NCBI GenBank assembly: GCA_963677165.2
Contig: CAXXSX010000002.1
Location: 5,547,986-5,611,985 of the forward strand
From: JAFGXT01 sp963677165
Lineage (GTDB): Bacteria > Verrucomicrobiota > Lentisphaeria > Victivallales > SZUA-371
Length of the DNA stretch: 64,000 bases
Direction of reading: 5' to 3'
In this document: positions 38,601-47,091 of the stretch, piece by piece
Layout: each line of letters starts with the position of its first letter
Numbering within the stretch: position 1 is the stretch's first letter
The notes under the pieces: generated by a model
The model's database searches: none
What the model was told of the DNA's origin: nothing
The model's input: only the letters and a program-made list of their open reading frames with translations
Position numbers and translations under genes: made by a program

Positions 38601-39507
38601 TTGCGGTATCAACAACGAAGACGCCTGCGGTATCATGAACTGGATCTACGCTCCGGCGCATGATAATATCCCAATCGGAAAATATTTTATCAAGGCAACA
38701 GACAAACTGGATTCATTATTAGTTACTCCAACTCAAAGCGTCCTGAAAGAAATGTATGTAAAAAGAGGCTGCACAGAACCCCTACGCTCACACACGTTAT
38801 CGCGGTTTCTATTTAATGAACAACCGGAAGAGCTTATTGTAACCGGAATAATAGAAGTTGGTGACGGCACTCTAATCTTGAATCAGTTTGAACCAGAATC
38901 ATCTCTTCCCCGATTCAAACGCCTACTGGCTATGCTGAAACGTAATCTTGGAGCGTCGTTTATCAGCACAGCTCTTGACGGCAAAAATGTTATTGAAGAT
39001 CGAAGCAAAGGCTATCCGGAAAAAATCCAGGAACATGTCAGCCTGCCGGAACCGGATATGCTGCAAACAATGATTGGAGCAACCGTATTCCAAACGGAAA
39101 GAATGTGCAACCTCGCCATTCTCAATTACGGAAACTGGCAGGAACAAAGTTCCCCGGATGGAGAATTTTCCGCAAATTCCGACGAACCGCGTCTGCTGTT
39201 CTTCTTTATCGAATCACTGAAAGACCGTAAGGAATACGACGAAGACCTGGCGGTTCCAAATCCGGAAGCCATGACATTCTTTGAACTGACCGGCTCAGGA
39301 AAACTGACTATTTTCATTAATTCGATAAAAGTTCAAACTTGTACACTGTCTCCAAATGACAGCGTTAGCATTGGTGACATTTACTTGAATCAAGGTTTCA
39401 ATAATGTTCTAATGCTATGGATTCCTGAAACAAAATCAGATAAACTTCAAATACGCATGCGCAATATCATGAGAAACCCAGAGACAGGTCTAATCTTCCA
39501 TGCCTGA
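35602..39507 (+). CDS. Very large GH2 family glycoside hydrolase
   Basis: 1301 residues, more than 1.5 times a typical GH2 enzyme. Residues 1 to about 640 are GH2: sugar-binding domain (LNGWWDIIP at the start), immunoglobulin-like domain and TIM barrel with acid/base E427 in SVENEM and nucleophile E593 in SSEFAFW. Residues 640 to 1301 are unusual: a beta stretch, then a region like a glutamine-amidotransferase-type or beta-galactosidase trimerisation fold (DILIIDPYQLG, LLLEQEHS), then another domain and a terminal beta-sandwich. No signal peptide. AGGAT lies shortly before the ATG. Divergent from an AraC regulator. Probably a beta-galactosidase, glucuronidase or related exo-enzyme; specificity unknown. 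Confidence 0.85.
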   Translation: MTNNISLNGWWDIIPIFDDTPQANIPSDNWQKAAYLVPSIWTCSLEGVRTKGEKQYRRVALEDLPQNQEELEQNWEFLYDNFNYPKIWTNARRAWVRRNLAISNINPDERLLVRFNGILAQGTLYINGQLCSSHHDPFTPWETDITGMVHDGNNELTVFVEDYERTADGQTLYPSGNGLTAKNCGIWQDVSLLRRSTLQVENVCIHSRVALKQLYIKWTLKNYTDSTKNFDICPEILKWNANGNHEPLMKLESFSVPVPANGTAEYEINVTDVELPLWSPAQPSLCILQTKINNGECHRERFGYREITINGADLCLNGFPIHAFSDWGHKLSMLHHHENWIRQWFRMIKDCNMNHSRLHTHPHPELILNIADEEGIMITGEAGIHGSGRAQASGDARFWENAAEHIRNFVRRDKNHPCLIMWSVENEMRWNGSSSGKNDLMFSKLPELRKLFNKLDPTRPAYHEGDSSLWNEKDQDVLSRHYGKECSGCGWWDKKQPLHSGEMSLYHYSGPNNSCHLGGDKVWSDFRNVNISTALDTKYIVEDGRTMGVCNFGPWNLSCLENYRANEEELNFEYDDYETPGVKPLTVKPFSSEFAFWQNGDAKGYHPSPSFAIQREGFRQFALIDTNRCCSVYGGTELKRTIHCVNDLEQTIEGILEVFLADESGRIAIHQQFQIKVEQGKTEKVDVAFQLPEVNTTTPCNYIFEFHQGAAILDRQERKLFIGSHIIVPGFTSKIKIFGNGKFDQIWERIGIKPNYINQVTPDVLQGTDILIIDPYQLGTSDLDANIVLRNFCLQGGRCLLLEQEHSIIPSCPLENIQLQKVHIRHRKHPVLSSINEEELMFWGDDPYSRMDGNTALATNSYRKDNGNTVSILDGGDGTFGNGSMEYSQLLEIPLEAGTLLATQLRIHQKLHFIPAAEKLLVNMLQYLDTYSIPQNVNIVEAASVEKAVETVCSGGKAIFTCHTENDVKYLNARLGLNLEIVELDTIYQAVKKQPSNELLCGINNEDACGIMNWIYAPAHDNIPIGKYFIKATDKLDSLLVTPTQSVLKEMYVKRGCTEPLRSHTLSRFLFNEQPEELIVTGIIEVGDGTLILNQFEPESSLPRFKRLLAMLKRNLGASFISTALDGKNVIEDRSKGYPEKIQEHVSLPEPDMLQTMIGATVFQTERMCNLAILNYGNWQEQSSPDGEFSANSDEPRLLFFFIESLKDRKEYDEDLAVPNPEAMTFFELTGSGKLTIFINSIKVQTCTLSPNDSVSIGDIYLNQGFNNVLMLWIPETKSDKLQIRMRNIMRNPETGLIFHA

Positions 39508-39625
39508 TGATCACTTTTACTTCTCTAAATAGAATAAAATTAATATTTTTTAGTATTGATTACTGATTTTCTCATAAGATCATGTATACTTATATTAATA
39601 GTATGACTATCAGAGGAGAAGTAAA

Positions 39626-40705
39626 ATGATTGAAAAACCAATAAAAGTTGCAATGTTTGACGTTAAGCCGTATGATCGTCAGTTCTTTGATGAAAGCAAC
39701 CGGCGATACGGTTTTAATATAAAATATTTCACCGGACACTTAACTCCGGACACCGCTGTTTTAACGAAAGATTTTGACGCTGTTTGCGTATTTGTCAATG
39801 ACGTTGTAAACGAAGAAGTTATTGATATTCTGGTAGATAACGGCGTTAAAATTCTGGCGTTAAGATGTGCGGGATATAACAACGTAAATCTATATCATGC
39901 CCATGGCAAACTGCCAGTGGTACGGGTTCCGGCCTACTCCCCGTATGCCGTTGCAGAACACGCCGTAGCGCTGTTGATGACGTTGAACCGCAAAACCCAC
40001 CGCGCCTTCATGCGGGTGCGGGATAACAATTTCTCGATCAACGGCCTTATGGGATTCGATATTCATGACAAAACAGTGGGAATTGTCGGGACCGGTAAGA
40101 TCGGACAGATTTTTGCTCGGATCATGAAAGGATTTGGTGCACATCTACTGGCATACGACCATTATCCTAATCTGGATCTGGTCGGTGAACTCGACCTGGA
40201 ATATATTGATTTGAATACTTTGTACAAAAAGTCGGATATTATTTCACTACATTGTCCGCTAACCCCGGAAACAAAGTATATGATTGATGAAAAGGCCATT
40301 GAGGAAATGAAGCCCGGAGTAGTGTTGATCAATACCAGTCGTGGAATGCTGATTGATTCAACAGCACTGATTGCGGGACTGAAAAGTGGTATTGTCGGAG
40401 CTGCGGCCTTGGATGTATACGAGGAAGAAAGCGACTATTTCTTCGAGGATCTCTCCAATGAGGTCGTAACAGACGATACGCTTGCCCGGCTGACTACGTT
40501 CAACAATGTTCTGATCTCGTCACATCAGGCGTTCTTTACCCGCGAAGCGGTAACGAATATCGCCCAGACGACTCTGCAGAACATTGACGACTATCTTAGT
40601 GAAGGCAAACTAAGCAACGGTATTTGCAGTAATTGTGACGGTTCGCGTCCATGCCCGGGCAAAGGTCACGACCATACCCAATGCCCTAACTTTATAGCAT
40701 CATAA
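39626..40705 (+). CDS. D-2-hydroxyacid dehydrogenase with Cys-rich C-terminal tail
   Basis: 359 residues. NAD-binding motif VGIVGTGKIGQIF near residue 152. Catalytic Arg in NTSRGM, Glu in DVYEEESDYFFED and His in SSHQAFF follow the D-lactate dehydrogenase pattern (pyruvate to D-lactate). The enzyme fold ends near residue 330; the last ~27 residues are an added tail with four Cys and two His (CSNCDGSRPCPGKGHDHTQC), which looks metal-binding. GAGGAG precedes the ATG. It is a single gene with its own terminator. The nearby LarA-like racemase could link it to lactate metabolism. Confidence 0.9.
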   Translation: MIEKPIKVAMFDVKPYDRQFFDESNRRYGFNIKYFTGHLTPDTAVLTKDFDAVCVFVNDVVNEEVIDILVDNGVKILALRCAGYNNVNLYHAHGKLPVVRVPAYSPYAVAEHAVALLMTLNRKTHRAFMRVRDNNFSINGLMGFDIHDKTVGIVGTGKIGQIFARIMKGFGAHLLAYDHYPNLDLVGELDLEYIDLNTLYKKSDIISLHCPLTPETKYMIDEKAIEEMKPGVVLINTSRGMLIDSTALIAGLKSGIVGAAALDVYEEESDYFFEDLSNEVVTDDTLARLTTFNNVLISSHQAFFTREAVTNIAQTTLQNIDDYLSEGKLSNGICSNCDGSRPCPGKGHDHTQCPNFIAS

Positions 40706-40711
40706 AACATT

Positions 40712-40743
40712 AAGGGATTTGTTCAGATTCGAACAAATCCCTT
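40712..40743. terminator. Bidirectional terminator between convergent genes
   Basis: AAGGGATTTGTTC-AGATTC-GAACAAATCCCTT is a perfect 13-base stem with a six-base loop. It is T-rich on the plus-strand 3' side (TCTCTT) and has a partial T run in the opposite direction, so it can serve both the dehydrogenase and the convergent lipoprotein gene. Confidence 0.85.
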
Positions 40744-40747
40744 TCTC

Positions 40748-43690
40748 TTACTTAATCTTCACTATATAGCTAAACTTCACTGTTTCATCTTTTTTAAGCG
40801 TTTTAGGTAATAGCATGATAAATGAACCTCCTGCCGGAGCAACACTGCGGTAGCGAAACGGCTGTAAAATCCTGAAGTCATAACTTTTGTCAAAGATATA
40901 TTCAGCACCATGACCATTCTTTGAAGTCACTGACAAAATAGAAGCGTTATACAATTTTCTTCCCATGCGACTATGTTCTAGTTTGGCATTCGGATAACGC
41001 GGTCGGGTCGGAGTATTTACCGGCTTCAAGTTGACTTTCGTCGAAATTTTATCGCCGGTTAATGTGACTTCACGTTTGTCAGCAAAGAACGGAATGGAAT
41101 AATTAAGAGCTTTACCTTTAAAGTCTTCCAGCGCCTTTATTTCAACCTCAACGCTAATTTCATTATCATTGAACTTCATAACACGCCTTACCGCCAGCGG
41201 TACATATGGAATCAGTTCCGTAATGACATATTTGTGCTGCTCCGCGTTAAACTCTACTTCCGACCGGGCATAACAAGATGCAAATACAGTGGGATCCACA
41301 TCCTGTTTTCTCCAGGCCTTATAAAGCGGCTTGAACGCTTTGCCCCACACGGTATTGCTGTCCATCACAGTATTATTCTGTCCCAGACTGATCGGGCCGC
41401 AGCCTTTCACATAAATAGCGGAAATACCACCAGGTTTATTCGCGCCGATTCCCCAGCCGCCATAACCGGGTCCAGAATAGCCATCGAAATTAACCGAGTC
41501 CCCAGTGAAAGTAGCAGCACTCCAGTCAGCCCACAACGGCAAACGAGGACCGCCGTAAAGAATCGCGTAATAACGACTGGTATTAATAAAGAAATACTTA
41601 TTATCAATAACCTTTGTAAAGGGTTTTGTTTTCAGGAACGGCCACGGCTCCGCGGACTTTACGCCTTTCTTTGGAAACCATAAATCAAGAAACTCAACCT
41701 GACCGACCATTTCTTTCGGCTGATGGTTCTTATGGGTCATATAGCGGGTACGGAAATTCAGGTCAGTGGGTGAACAGGTCTGGGAAAAAGTCACCTTCGG
41801 CGCATCTTCTGTTTTTGAAATCGTGACATATGTCTTAAGTTGGTTGAACTTATTGAACCAGTCAACTATACACTGCTGCTGAGTCTTCGCCCATATTTTT
41901 CCCCAGAGCATAGTCTGTTCACAGGAGTACTCTCCGTCGAACCCCATTTGCTCCGGCATATAGCCGGAAGAAGTCAGGCCGCAGTCCGTATCCAGTCTGC
42001 CTGTTTTACGGTCAAACGGAGTCTCATCCGGATTCAATCTTCCATAAAGATTCGGAGTTGAAACCAATTTCGCATTACGTTTTAGTGCCAGTTCAAGTTC
42101 CTTGTCCTTCAACAGCTCCGCAATACTCATTACCTGAAAATAATTCCAGCCCCATTGGTTGGCAACTTCTCCAACGTGCATATTGATCCGCCCCATGGCC
42201 CACAGCCGAAGCGACTGCTTATAGGCGGAAATCACCTTTGCGGGCAACCCCTTAGAGGAAACTTTGTCGATCAGCAGCATAGCACTGGCAAATTTACTGT
42301 CCAGCCCCAAACCATACCAGTTGGAACGGGTCGGAGTCTGGAAATAATTTTCCAGCTTATCTGTTTTCTTGAAATTATCGTCCATTGCTTCAAAACGGAA
42401 TGATGCGTCAAACTTACGAATCCGGCTCATCTTTCCGAGTAGAACCCGGCGGATCAAAGCCGGATTACCGTAATATGGGTTATCGGGATTGTCCTCACCG
42501 GCCGCCAAAGCCAGATAGTCAATATTATCCCTTCCTCTGACGATTTTTTTGACCTGACCGAAATCCTTTGAAGCCTGGTCAATATTCTGTGCGGCAATGA
42601 TCTTCGCGACATCTCCCAGCTTGATTTTTATGGAACCAATATGAAATTTGCCTTTTAAAACTATTTTTTTCTGCGGTTTAGTAAGCTTTACATCTACTTC
42701 CAAATCTTTTTTCGTTAATGAGTCGCACCAGCGGTTTAAACTCCTGATACATTCATGAAAAGTCAGACGCCCTTTCCCATCTGCCTCAGCTCCTCCATGA
42801 ATACGCCGGGCAGTTTCCACATCCGGACACATCACCAGAGGAAATCCTTTTCCATGCAGGCAAACCCCACTGTTGCCATTGGAAAGATCAAGCTCGTATA
42901 CCTGCCCTTTCTCAGGTGTCAAACTCATAAATGTACAAAAGCCGCTGGCTTCGACTGCTTTAATTATTTTTCCGCTGCTGTTTTTCAGTGTCATTTTGCA
43001 TTGATACGGGACAACTTCTTCAGTAGTCGCGAGTCCGATATCCTCTGCGCTTTTCGGCACATAAAAAAAGCTCTTATCTAAAATAGTACCATGAACATAA
43101 AGCGGCCCGGCCCCAGGGTGAACCCCGGTCATAATCGGACGGTTCGGCGTAATCGAGATCCAGTGATCCCAGCGACCAACCACCAATACCCGGTACAATC
43201 CTTTTCCCGCTGCCGGAACAGATAATTCAGCCGTACGGAATGGCAGTTTTTCAGGATGACTTAGATAAGGTGACCGTTTTTTATTCGCGGGCATACCTTC
43301 GGGAGAATTCACCCGATGCCACTGCCGGTAACGAAAGTCGGCAAAAGGATCGTAGATGCCGTCCTGATACTTAAAATTGCCGCCAGTGATACCATCATCT
43401 TCCAGGAATTTACCAGCAACAATCCGTCCATCGGGCGCGACAACCCGAAAAAGCACCGGAGCCGGAGCGTGAACATAGGTATTCATATCACGAACGGTAA
43501 ATTTCAATTTAAAGCCAGTACCTTTGTCGTCCAGCATATTGAAAATCAGCCATTCGCGTGGACGCCACAGGACATCATCGCCCAGATAAGCCGTTCCCGA
43601 AGCTTTTCCTCTCCACTCTGGAACATCGGGCGAACTTACGCAGCCGGCAATGCCTAGAGCCAGCAGTATTGCAGCAACAATGAATCGCAT
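40748..43690 (-). CDS. Very large lipoprotein of unknown function, paralogue of the upstream gene
   Basis: 980 residues. Signal peptide with lipobox IAGC at residues 14-17, so lipid-anchored outside the cytoplasm. I do not recognise the family. An N-terminal beta-rich part (to about 300) is followed by a helical middle part (about 380-640, suggestive of an alpha/alpha toroid as in polysaccharide lyases) and a beta-rich C-terminus. It is clearly related to the preceding protein: VMCPDVETARRIHGG versus ILCPDATTAENIRAS, and DYLALAAGEDNPDNPYYGN versus DYLALFYSLDEKFNPYYKN. The gene begins 16 bp after its paralogue ends. A polysaccharide lyase or binding role is speculative. Confidence 0.7.
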   Translation of the reverse strand: MRFIVAAILLALGIAGCVSSPDVPEWRGKASGTAYLGDDVLWRPREWLIFNMLDDKGTGFKLKFTVRDMNTYVHAPAPVLFRVVAPDGRIVAGKFLEDDGITGGNFKYQDGIYDPFADFRYRQWHRVNSPEGMPANKKRSPYLSHPEKLPFRTAELSVPAAGKGLYRVLVVGRWDHWISITPNRPIMTGVHPGAGPLYVHGTILDKSFFYVPKSAEDIGLATTEEVVPYQCKMTLKNSSGKIIKAVEASGFCTFMSLTPEKGQVYELDLSNGNSGVCLHGKGFPLVMCPDVETARRIHGGAEADGKGRLTFHECIRSLNRWCDSLTKKDLEVDVKLTKPQKKIVLKGKFHIGSIKIKLGDVAKIIAAQNIDQASKDFGQVKKIVRGRDNIDYLALAAGEDNPDNPYYGNPALIRRVLLGKMSRIRKFDASFRFEAMDDNFKKTDKLENYFQTPTRSNWYGLGLDSKFASAMLLIDKVSSKGLPAKVISAYKQSLRLWAMGRINMHVGEVANQWGWNYFQVMSIAELLKDKELELALKRNAKLVSTPNLYGRLNPDETPFDRKTGRLDTDCGLTSSGYMPEQMGFDGEYSCEQTMLWGKIWAKTQQQCIVDWFNKFNQLKTYVTISKTEDAPKVTFSQTCSPTDLNFRTRYMTHKNHQPKEMVGQVEFLDLWFPKKGVKSAEPWPFLKTKPFTKVIDNKYFFINTSRYYAILYGGPRLPLWADWSAATFTGDSVNFDGYSGPGYGGWGIGANKPGGISAIYVKGCGPISLGQNNTVMDSNTVWGKAFKPLYKAWRKQDVDPTVFASCYARSEVEFNAEQHKYVITELIPYVPLAVRRVMKFNDNEISVEVEIKALEDFKGKALNYSIPFFADKREVTLTGDKISTKVNLKPVNTPTRPRYPNAKLEHSRMGRKLYNASILSVTSKNGHGAEYIFDKSYDFRILQPFRYRSVAPAGGSFIMLLPKTLKKDETVKFSYIVKIK

Positions 43691-43706
43691 AAAAGTATCC
43701 TTGAAA

Positions 43707-46373
43707 TTATTTTATTTCAGTGAGTTTATATGATAGAGTATCGGTAATTTCCAATTCAACAAGCCCAACGGTATGCTTAAAATGTTTCGTTGAAGGACCA
43801 AACGAACTGGCTGCCGGTTTTGTAAATTCCACCAGAGCACCCTTGTCCTTATTATTCATGAACCGTATCCTTTCTGTCGCGGCTCCAGCTTCCGAAGTCC
43901 ACTTGCCGGAACGGAAAAACTCAACCTTAGCTCCCGCTTTTTTCAGGTAAGGCAATTGTTCCACTGTTTTGAGGACTTTCGCGGCGCTTCTATTCTCAAG
44001 CTTCACATCAATAGAGATTCCATTATCGAGAAACGTAATTGTCCTTGTGGTCTTCATCGGAAGCTTGAACATACTGTTGTTAATCGTCAGCTTCTTTGAC
44101 GCGGCATCATAAGAACTTTTGCAAGTCCAGTAATCCGGCCACGACACCTTGCCGCCCGGTAGATCGGCACGGACAAACTGTCCGGTATAAACATCCCAGT
44201 TTTTACCGATTATACATATTCCATAGTCAGGCGTCCAGAACAGTGAAACGCCCTGTGTCGGACACCAGCCGTTCTTTTTCGCAGCAGCGGTTACGGGAGT
44301 ATAAGTATCTCCATCCTTTTTCCAGCCTTTGCCGATGGGATCCTGTTTATATGCGTTCTTCACCCAGTCGTAACTGGTTTTTCCGGCATAAACCACAGCA
44401 TAATAATCCGGCTCGCGGCAGCAGTAAAACTCTCCATTAAATTCATGAAAGAACTTCTCTTCACGAACAACCGGGAACTTCGCATCCTTAACCGGAGTTA
44501 CCGGATAAAAATATTTATACCACATTGGCAGCCACGGAGACATCACATATCCGTTTACCCACTTTGAATTACCTTTATACCATGGGTCATCGCCACTGCC
44601 ACGGGGCCAGTTTATATACTTGGCAATCCTGGTGTTGTCCGAATCGCCTTTGGAGTCGAACCAGCAGGCCGCATCTTCATTCCAGCCGGACATCAGATTT
44701 GTCCCGCCATTCCACTGGCGATGTACCCACGAACCTTTCGTGCGATGGGAAAAGTTGCTGGCTCCATAGACTTTGCCATCGGGCTCCGGCGCAACCGTAT
44801 GATTATACAATGAATAAATTTTGCTCAACGCTTTCTTTATGTTTTCATCACCGGACATCGCACAGTAAAATGCCAGATTGCAGGCATTTAGCCCCTGATA
44901 AGTGGCGTCCGGTCCGTATCTTTCCTGCATATAACCGGTTTTAATAAATTTGTTTAACTCAGGATCAGCCGCGGTCTTTGCGAACCACGCGGCAATATCC
45001 TTATACAACTCCCCTGCTCCGCCGAGATACATGCAATAGGTATCAACCAGCCAGTGTGCCGACTGATTTTCGCATGACACACGGCTCAGGCAAAAACGGT
45101 CAATCTCAAAACCAAGTCCGTTTTCCCAAAGATTTTTCCTGCCTTCCGGCATCAACTTACCACACATACTGAATGAAGTATATGAACTCAAGGTAGAGAG
45201 GGCATCTCCGCCGCTGTAGTTATTCCATCCGGTATGGAAAGTACCGTTTTCCTGCAATTTCAACAACCGACGGTACTGATGGAGCAGCAGGCGGTCCAGC
45301 ACTGCGCTATTCTTATAGTAAGGATTGAATTTTTCATCCAGCGAATAGAATAAAGCCAGATAATCATAATTTTTAGAATCGCCGTAATCGTTGCTTTTCG
45401 GATCAATATCCTGATGCTTAAAAATATAATCGGCATGAGAGAAAGCACCATCCGGGCCAAACAACCAGGGACTTCCCGGCTTCGCTTTGTATTCTTCCTT
45501 AAACTTCGCAGGAACTACTGCTTTAACAGCCAACTGGTCAGCCTTCAGCGAATGCATCCACTCCCACATCCGCACCTGCCATTTATGGTGCAGCATGGTT
45601 CCATCCGGAGCATACTCAATGCTGGCTCGAATATTCTCCGCAGTTGTCGCGTCCGGACAAAGAATTACCGGAAATCCATCAAATCCCACACAGCCGAACT
45701 TACTGAATTTAAGCGTATAAATTTTCCCAGGGGTGACCGGAGTAGAACCTCTTTTGCCGGATTTCACCTGAACCAACGTTTTCCCTTCTGAATCGAGAAC
45801 TTTGGTTTCCACTCCCCGGTTATAGATTTTCAGCTCTTTCGCTTCCGGCGGCACATAGACAAAGGCGGAATTCATATTCTTACCATCTGCCCCCATCATA
45901 CACCGCGACGGCATCACACCAAATTGAGTTGACGGCTGAGTAGACAGATAACTACGAACTCTGCAAGCCGCGGTAGTTACTACTCTAACTTGATAAATTC
46001 CGGCAGGAGCAGATTTAAATTCATACTCATAATTCAGCCGCTTTGTTTTATGATCCATGGGAAAAACATGGAATTCCTTTTTTACCAGATTCTCGTCAGC
46101 GTCATAGACTTGAAAAAACATTACCTGCGGCAAAGTCACCGCCTGTTTGGGCGGCTCAAAACGCCAGCGGTCGAACCCGATATTAAGCTTAAGGTCACCG
46201 CCATGATGAACAATATAATAAATCACGGACTCCGCGTCAAACGGACCCTTAAAAGGTTGTACCGTACTTTTTTTCAGTTTAAAGTTATACCAGTTTTGAT
46301 AGGTACCGGCTGCAAAAACTGAACTGCCGGACACAATCATCCCCAAAAACAAAGACAAAAATTTCCTGATCAT
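43707..46373 (-). CDS. Very large exported protein of unknown function
   Basis: 888 residues from the ATG at 46373, where a signal peptide begins (KFLSLFLGMIVSGSSVFAAG); the frame extends 45 codons upstream with no signal or ribosome-binding site. GAGAG lies before this ATG. Beta-rich N-terminal third, then a helical middle part with aromatic-rich, sugar-enzyme-like stretches (SAHWLVDTYCMYLGG, WNEDAACWFDSKGD), and a beta-rich C-terminus, the layout seen in several polysaccharide lyases and heparinase-like proteins. I cannot assign it to a family. It is paralogous to the next gene and lies 52 bp downstream of a pseudopilin. Confidence 0.7.
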   Translation of the reverse strand: MIRKFLSLFLGMIVSGSSVFAAGTYQNWYNFKLKKSTVQPFKGPFDAESVIYYIVHHGGDLKLNIGFDRWRFEPPKQAVTLPQVMFFQVYDADENLVKKEFHVFPMDHKTKRLNYEYEFKSAPAGIYQVRVVTTAACRVRSYLSTQPSTQFGVMPSRCMMGADGKNMNSAFVYVPPEAKELKIYNRGVETKVLDSEGKTLVQVKSGKRGSTPVTPGKIYTLKFSKFGCVGFDGFPVILCPDATTAENIRASIEYAPDGTMLHHKWQVRMWEWMHSLKADQLAVKAVVPAKFKEEYKAKPGSPWLFGPDGAFSHADYIFKHQDIDPKSNDYGDSKNYDYLALFYSLDEKFNPYYKNSAVLDRLLLHQYRRLLKLQENGTFHTGWNNYSGGDALSTLSSYTSFSMCGKLMPEGRKNLWENGLGFEIDRFCLSRVSCENQSAHWLVDTYCMYLGGAGELYKDIAAWFAKTAADPELNKFIKTGYMQERYGPDATYQGLNACNLAFYCAMSGDENIKKALSKIYSLYNHTVAPEPDGKVYGASNFSHRTKGSWVHRQWNGGTNLMSGWNEDAACWFDSKGDSDNTRIAKYINWPRGSGDDPWYKGNSKWVNGYVMSPWLPMWYKYFYPVTPVKDAKFPVVREEKFFHEFNGEFYCCREPDYYAVVYAGKTSYDWVKNAYKQDPIGKGWKKDGDTYTPVTAAAKKNGWCPTQGVSLFWTPDYGICIIGKNWDVYTGQFVRADLPGGKVSWPDYWTCKSSYDAASKKLTINNSMFKLPMKTTRTITFLDNGISIDVKLENRSAAKVLKTVEQLPYLKKAGAKVEFFRSGKWTSEAGAATERIRFMNNKDKGALVEFTKPAASSFGPSTKHFKHTVGLVELEITDTLSYKLTEIK

Positions 46374-46425
46374 GTTGCTCTCTTTATTCCTTAAAAGATT
46401 AATATAAATTGATTCTACTGGATGT

Positions 46426-47070
46426 TTACCATAGTTTTTTGTGAGGATAGCTCCAGATTGCCCAAAGACGATCTGTCGGAGTAGTAGAAGCCATTCTGGC
46501 AGCATCATAATCTCTGCTTTCCACGTGTCCGTCCATACAGGTATAATTAAGATATTTATTCAGATGACGTTTCTGGCGATACAAAACATTCGCCCACCAG
46601 TAGCCCATTTTTCCCAGCTCAGAAACATCGTTTTTATAAAAGTCATTGTCAAAAAATACCGGTACGGAAGACGGATGATGAAATTTGGTCAGACGCTCAT
46701 TCGTTCTTGCGACAATGGCATATCCGGCCCCTTCCGGATTGAGAATATTTTTGGGACATTGCAAAAATTTAATTGTTTGAGCCTCATCATTAACCCATCT
46801 TTTTTGTCCGATTTCTTCGGCAAAGAGATAAATTGACGCCCCATTGTGTCCCCCATCATATTTTGCGGAGATTCCAGGCATCCACCACTGATAACTGTCC
46901 ATATACATAGTAAACGCAGACCCTAGCTGTTTCATATTCCCCTGGCATTGGGTCATTTTAGCCCGGTCGCGCGCATTACTCAATGCCGGCAGCAGCATGG
47001 AAGCCAGAATTGCGATGATCGCGATTACAACGAGGAGTTCGATGAGTGTGAATTTCTGTGAACTTTTCAT
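46426..47070 (-). CDS. Type II secretion-like pseudopilin
   Basis: 214 residues. Prepilin signal FTLIELLVVIAIIAIL preceded by a short positive leader (MKSSQK) and cleaved before Phe; the conserved Glu at +5 is present. The long helix continues as SMLLPALSNARDRAKMTQCQ. The C-terminal part includes YTCMDGHVESRD, the His-x-Gly-type end common in the abundant Lentisphaerae and Planctomycetes pseudopilin-like proteins (DUF1559-related). It sits between a regulator and two giant exported proteins in one operon, so it may form part of a dedicated export or surface assembly. No secretin or secretion ATPase is nearby. Confidence 0.88.
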   Translation of the reverse strand: MKSSQKFTLIELLVVIAIIAILASMLLPALSNARDRAKMTQCQGNMKQLGSAFTMYMDSYQWWMPGISAKYDGGHNGASIYLFAEEIGQKRWVNDEAQTIKFLQCPKNILNPEGAGYAIVARTNERLTKFHHPSSVPVFFDNDFYKNDVSELGKMGYWWANVLYRQKRHLNKYLNYTCMDGHVESRDYDAARMASTTPTDRLWAIWSYPHKKLW

Positions 47071-47091
47071 TTTCTTTCTCCGTATTTGTTA

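Noticed and set aside
39556..39590. TTGATT and TATACT before the D-hydroxyacid dehydrogenase as a promoter
   Set aside because: Spacer is 23 bases, too long for a sigma-70 promoter; a different -35 would be needed.
46374..46508. 45-codon N-terminal extension of the giant exported protein
   Set aside because: A signal peptide and ribosome-binding site at the inner ATG (46373) show that translation starts there.
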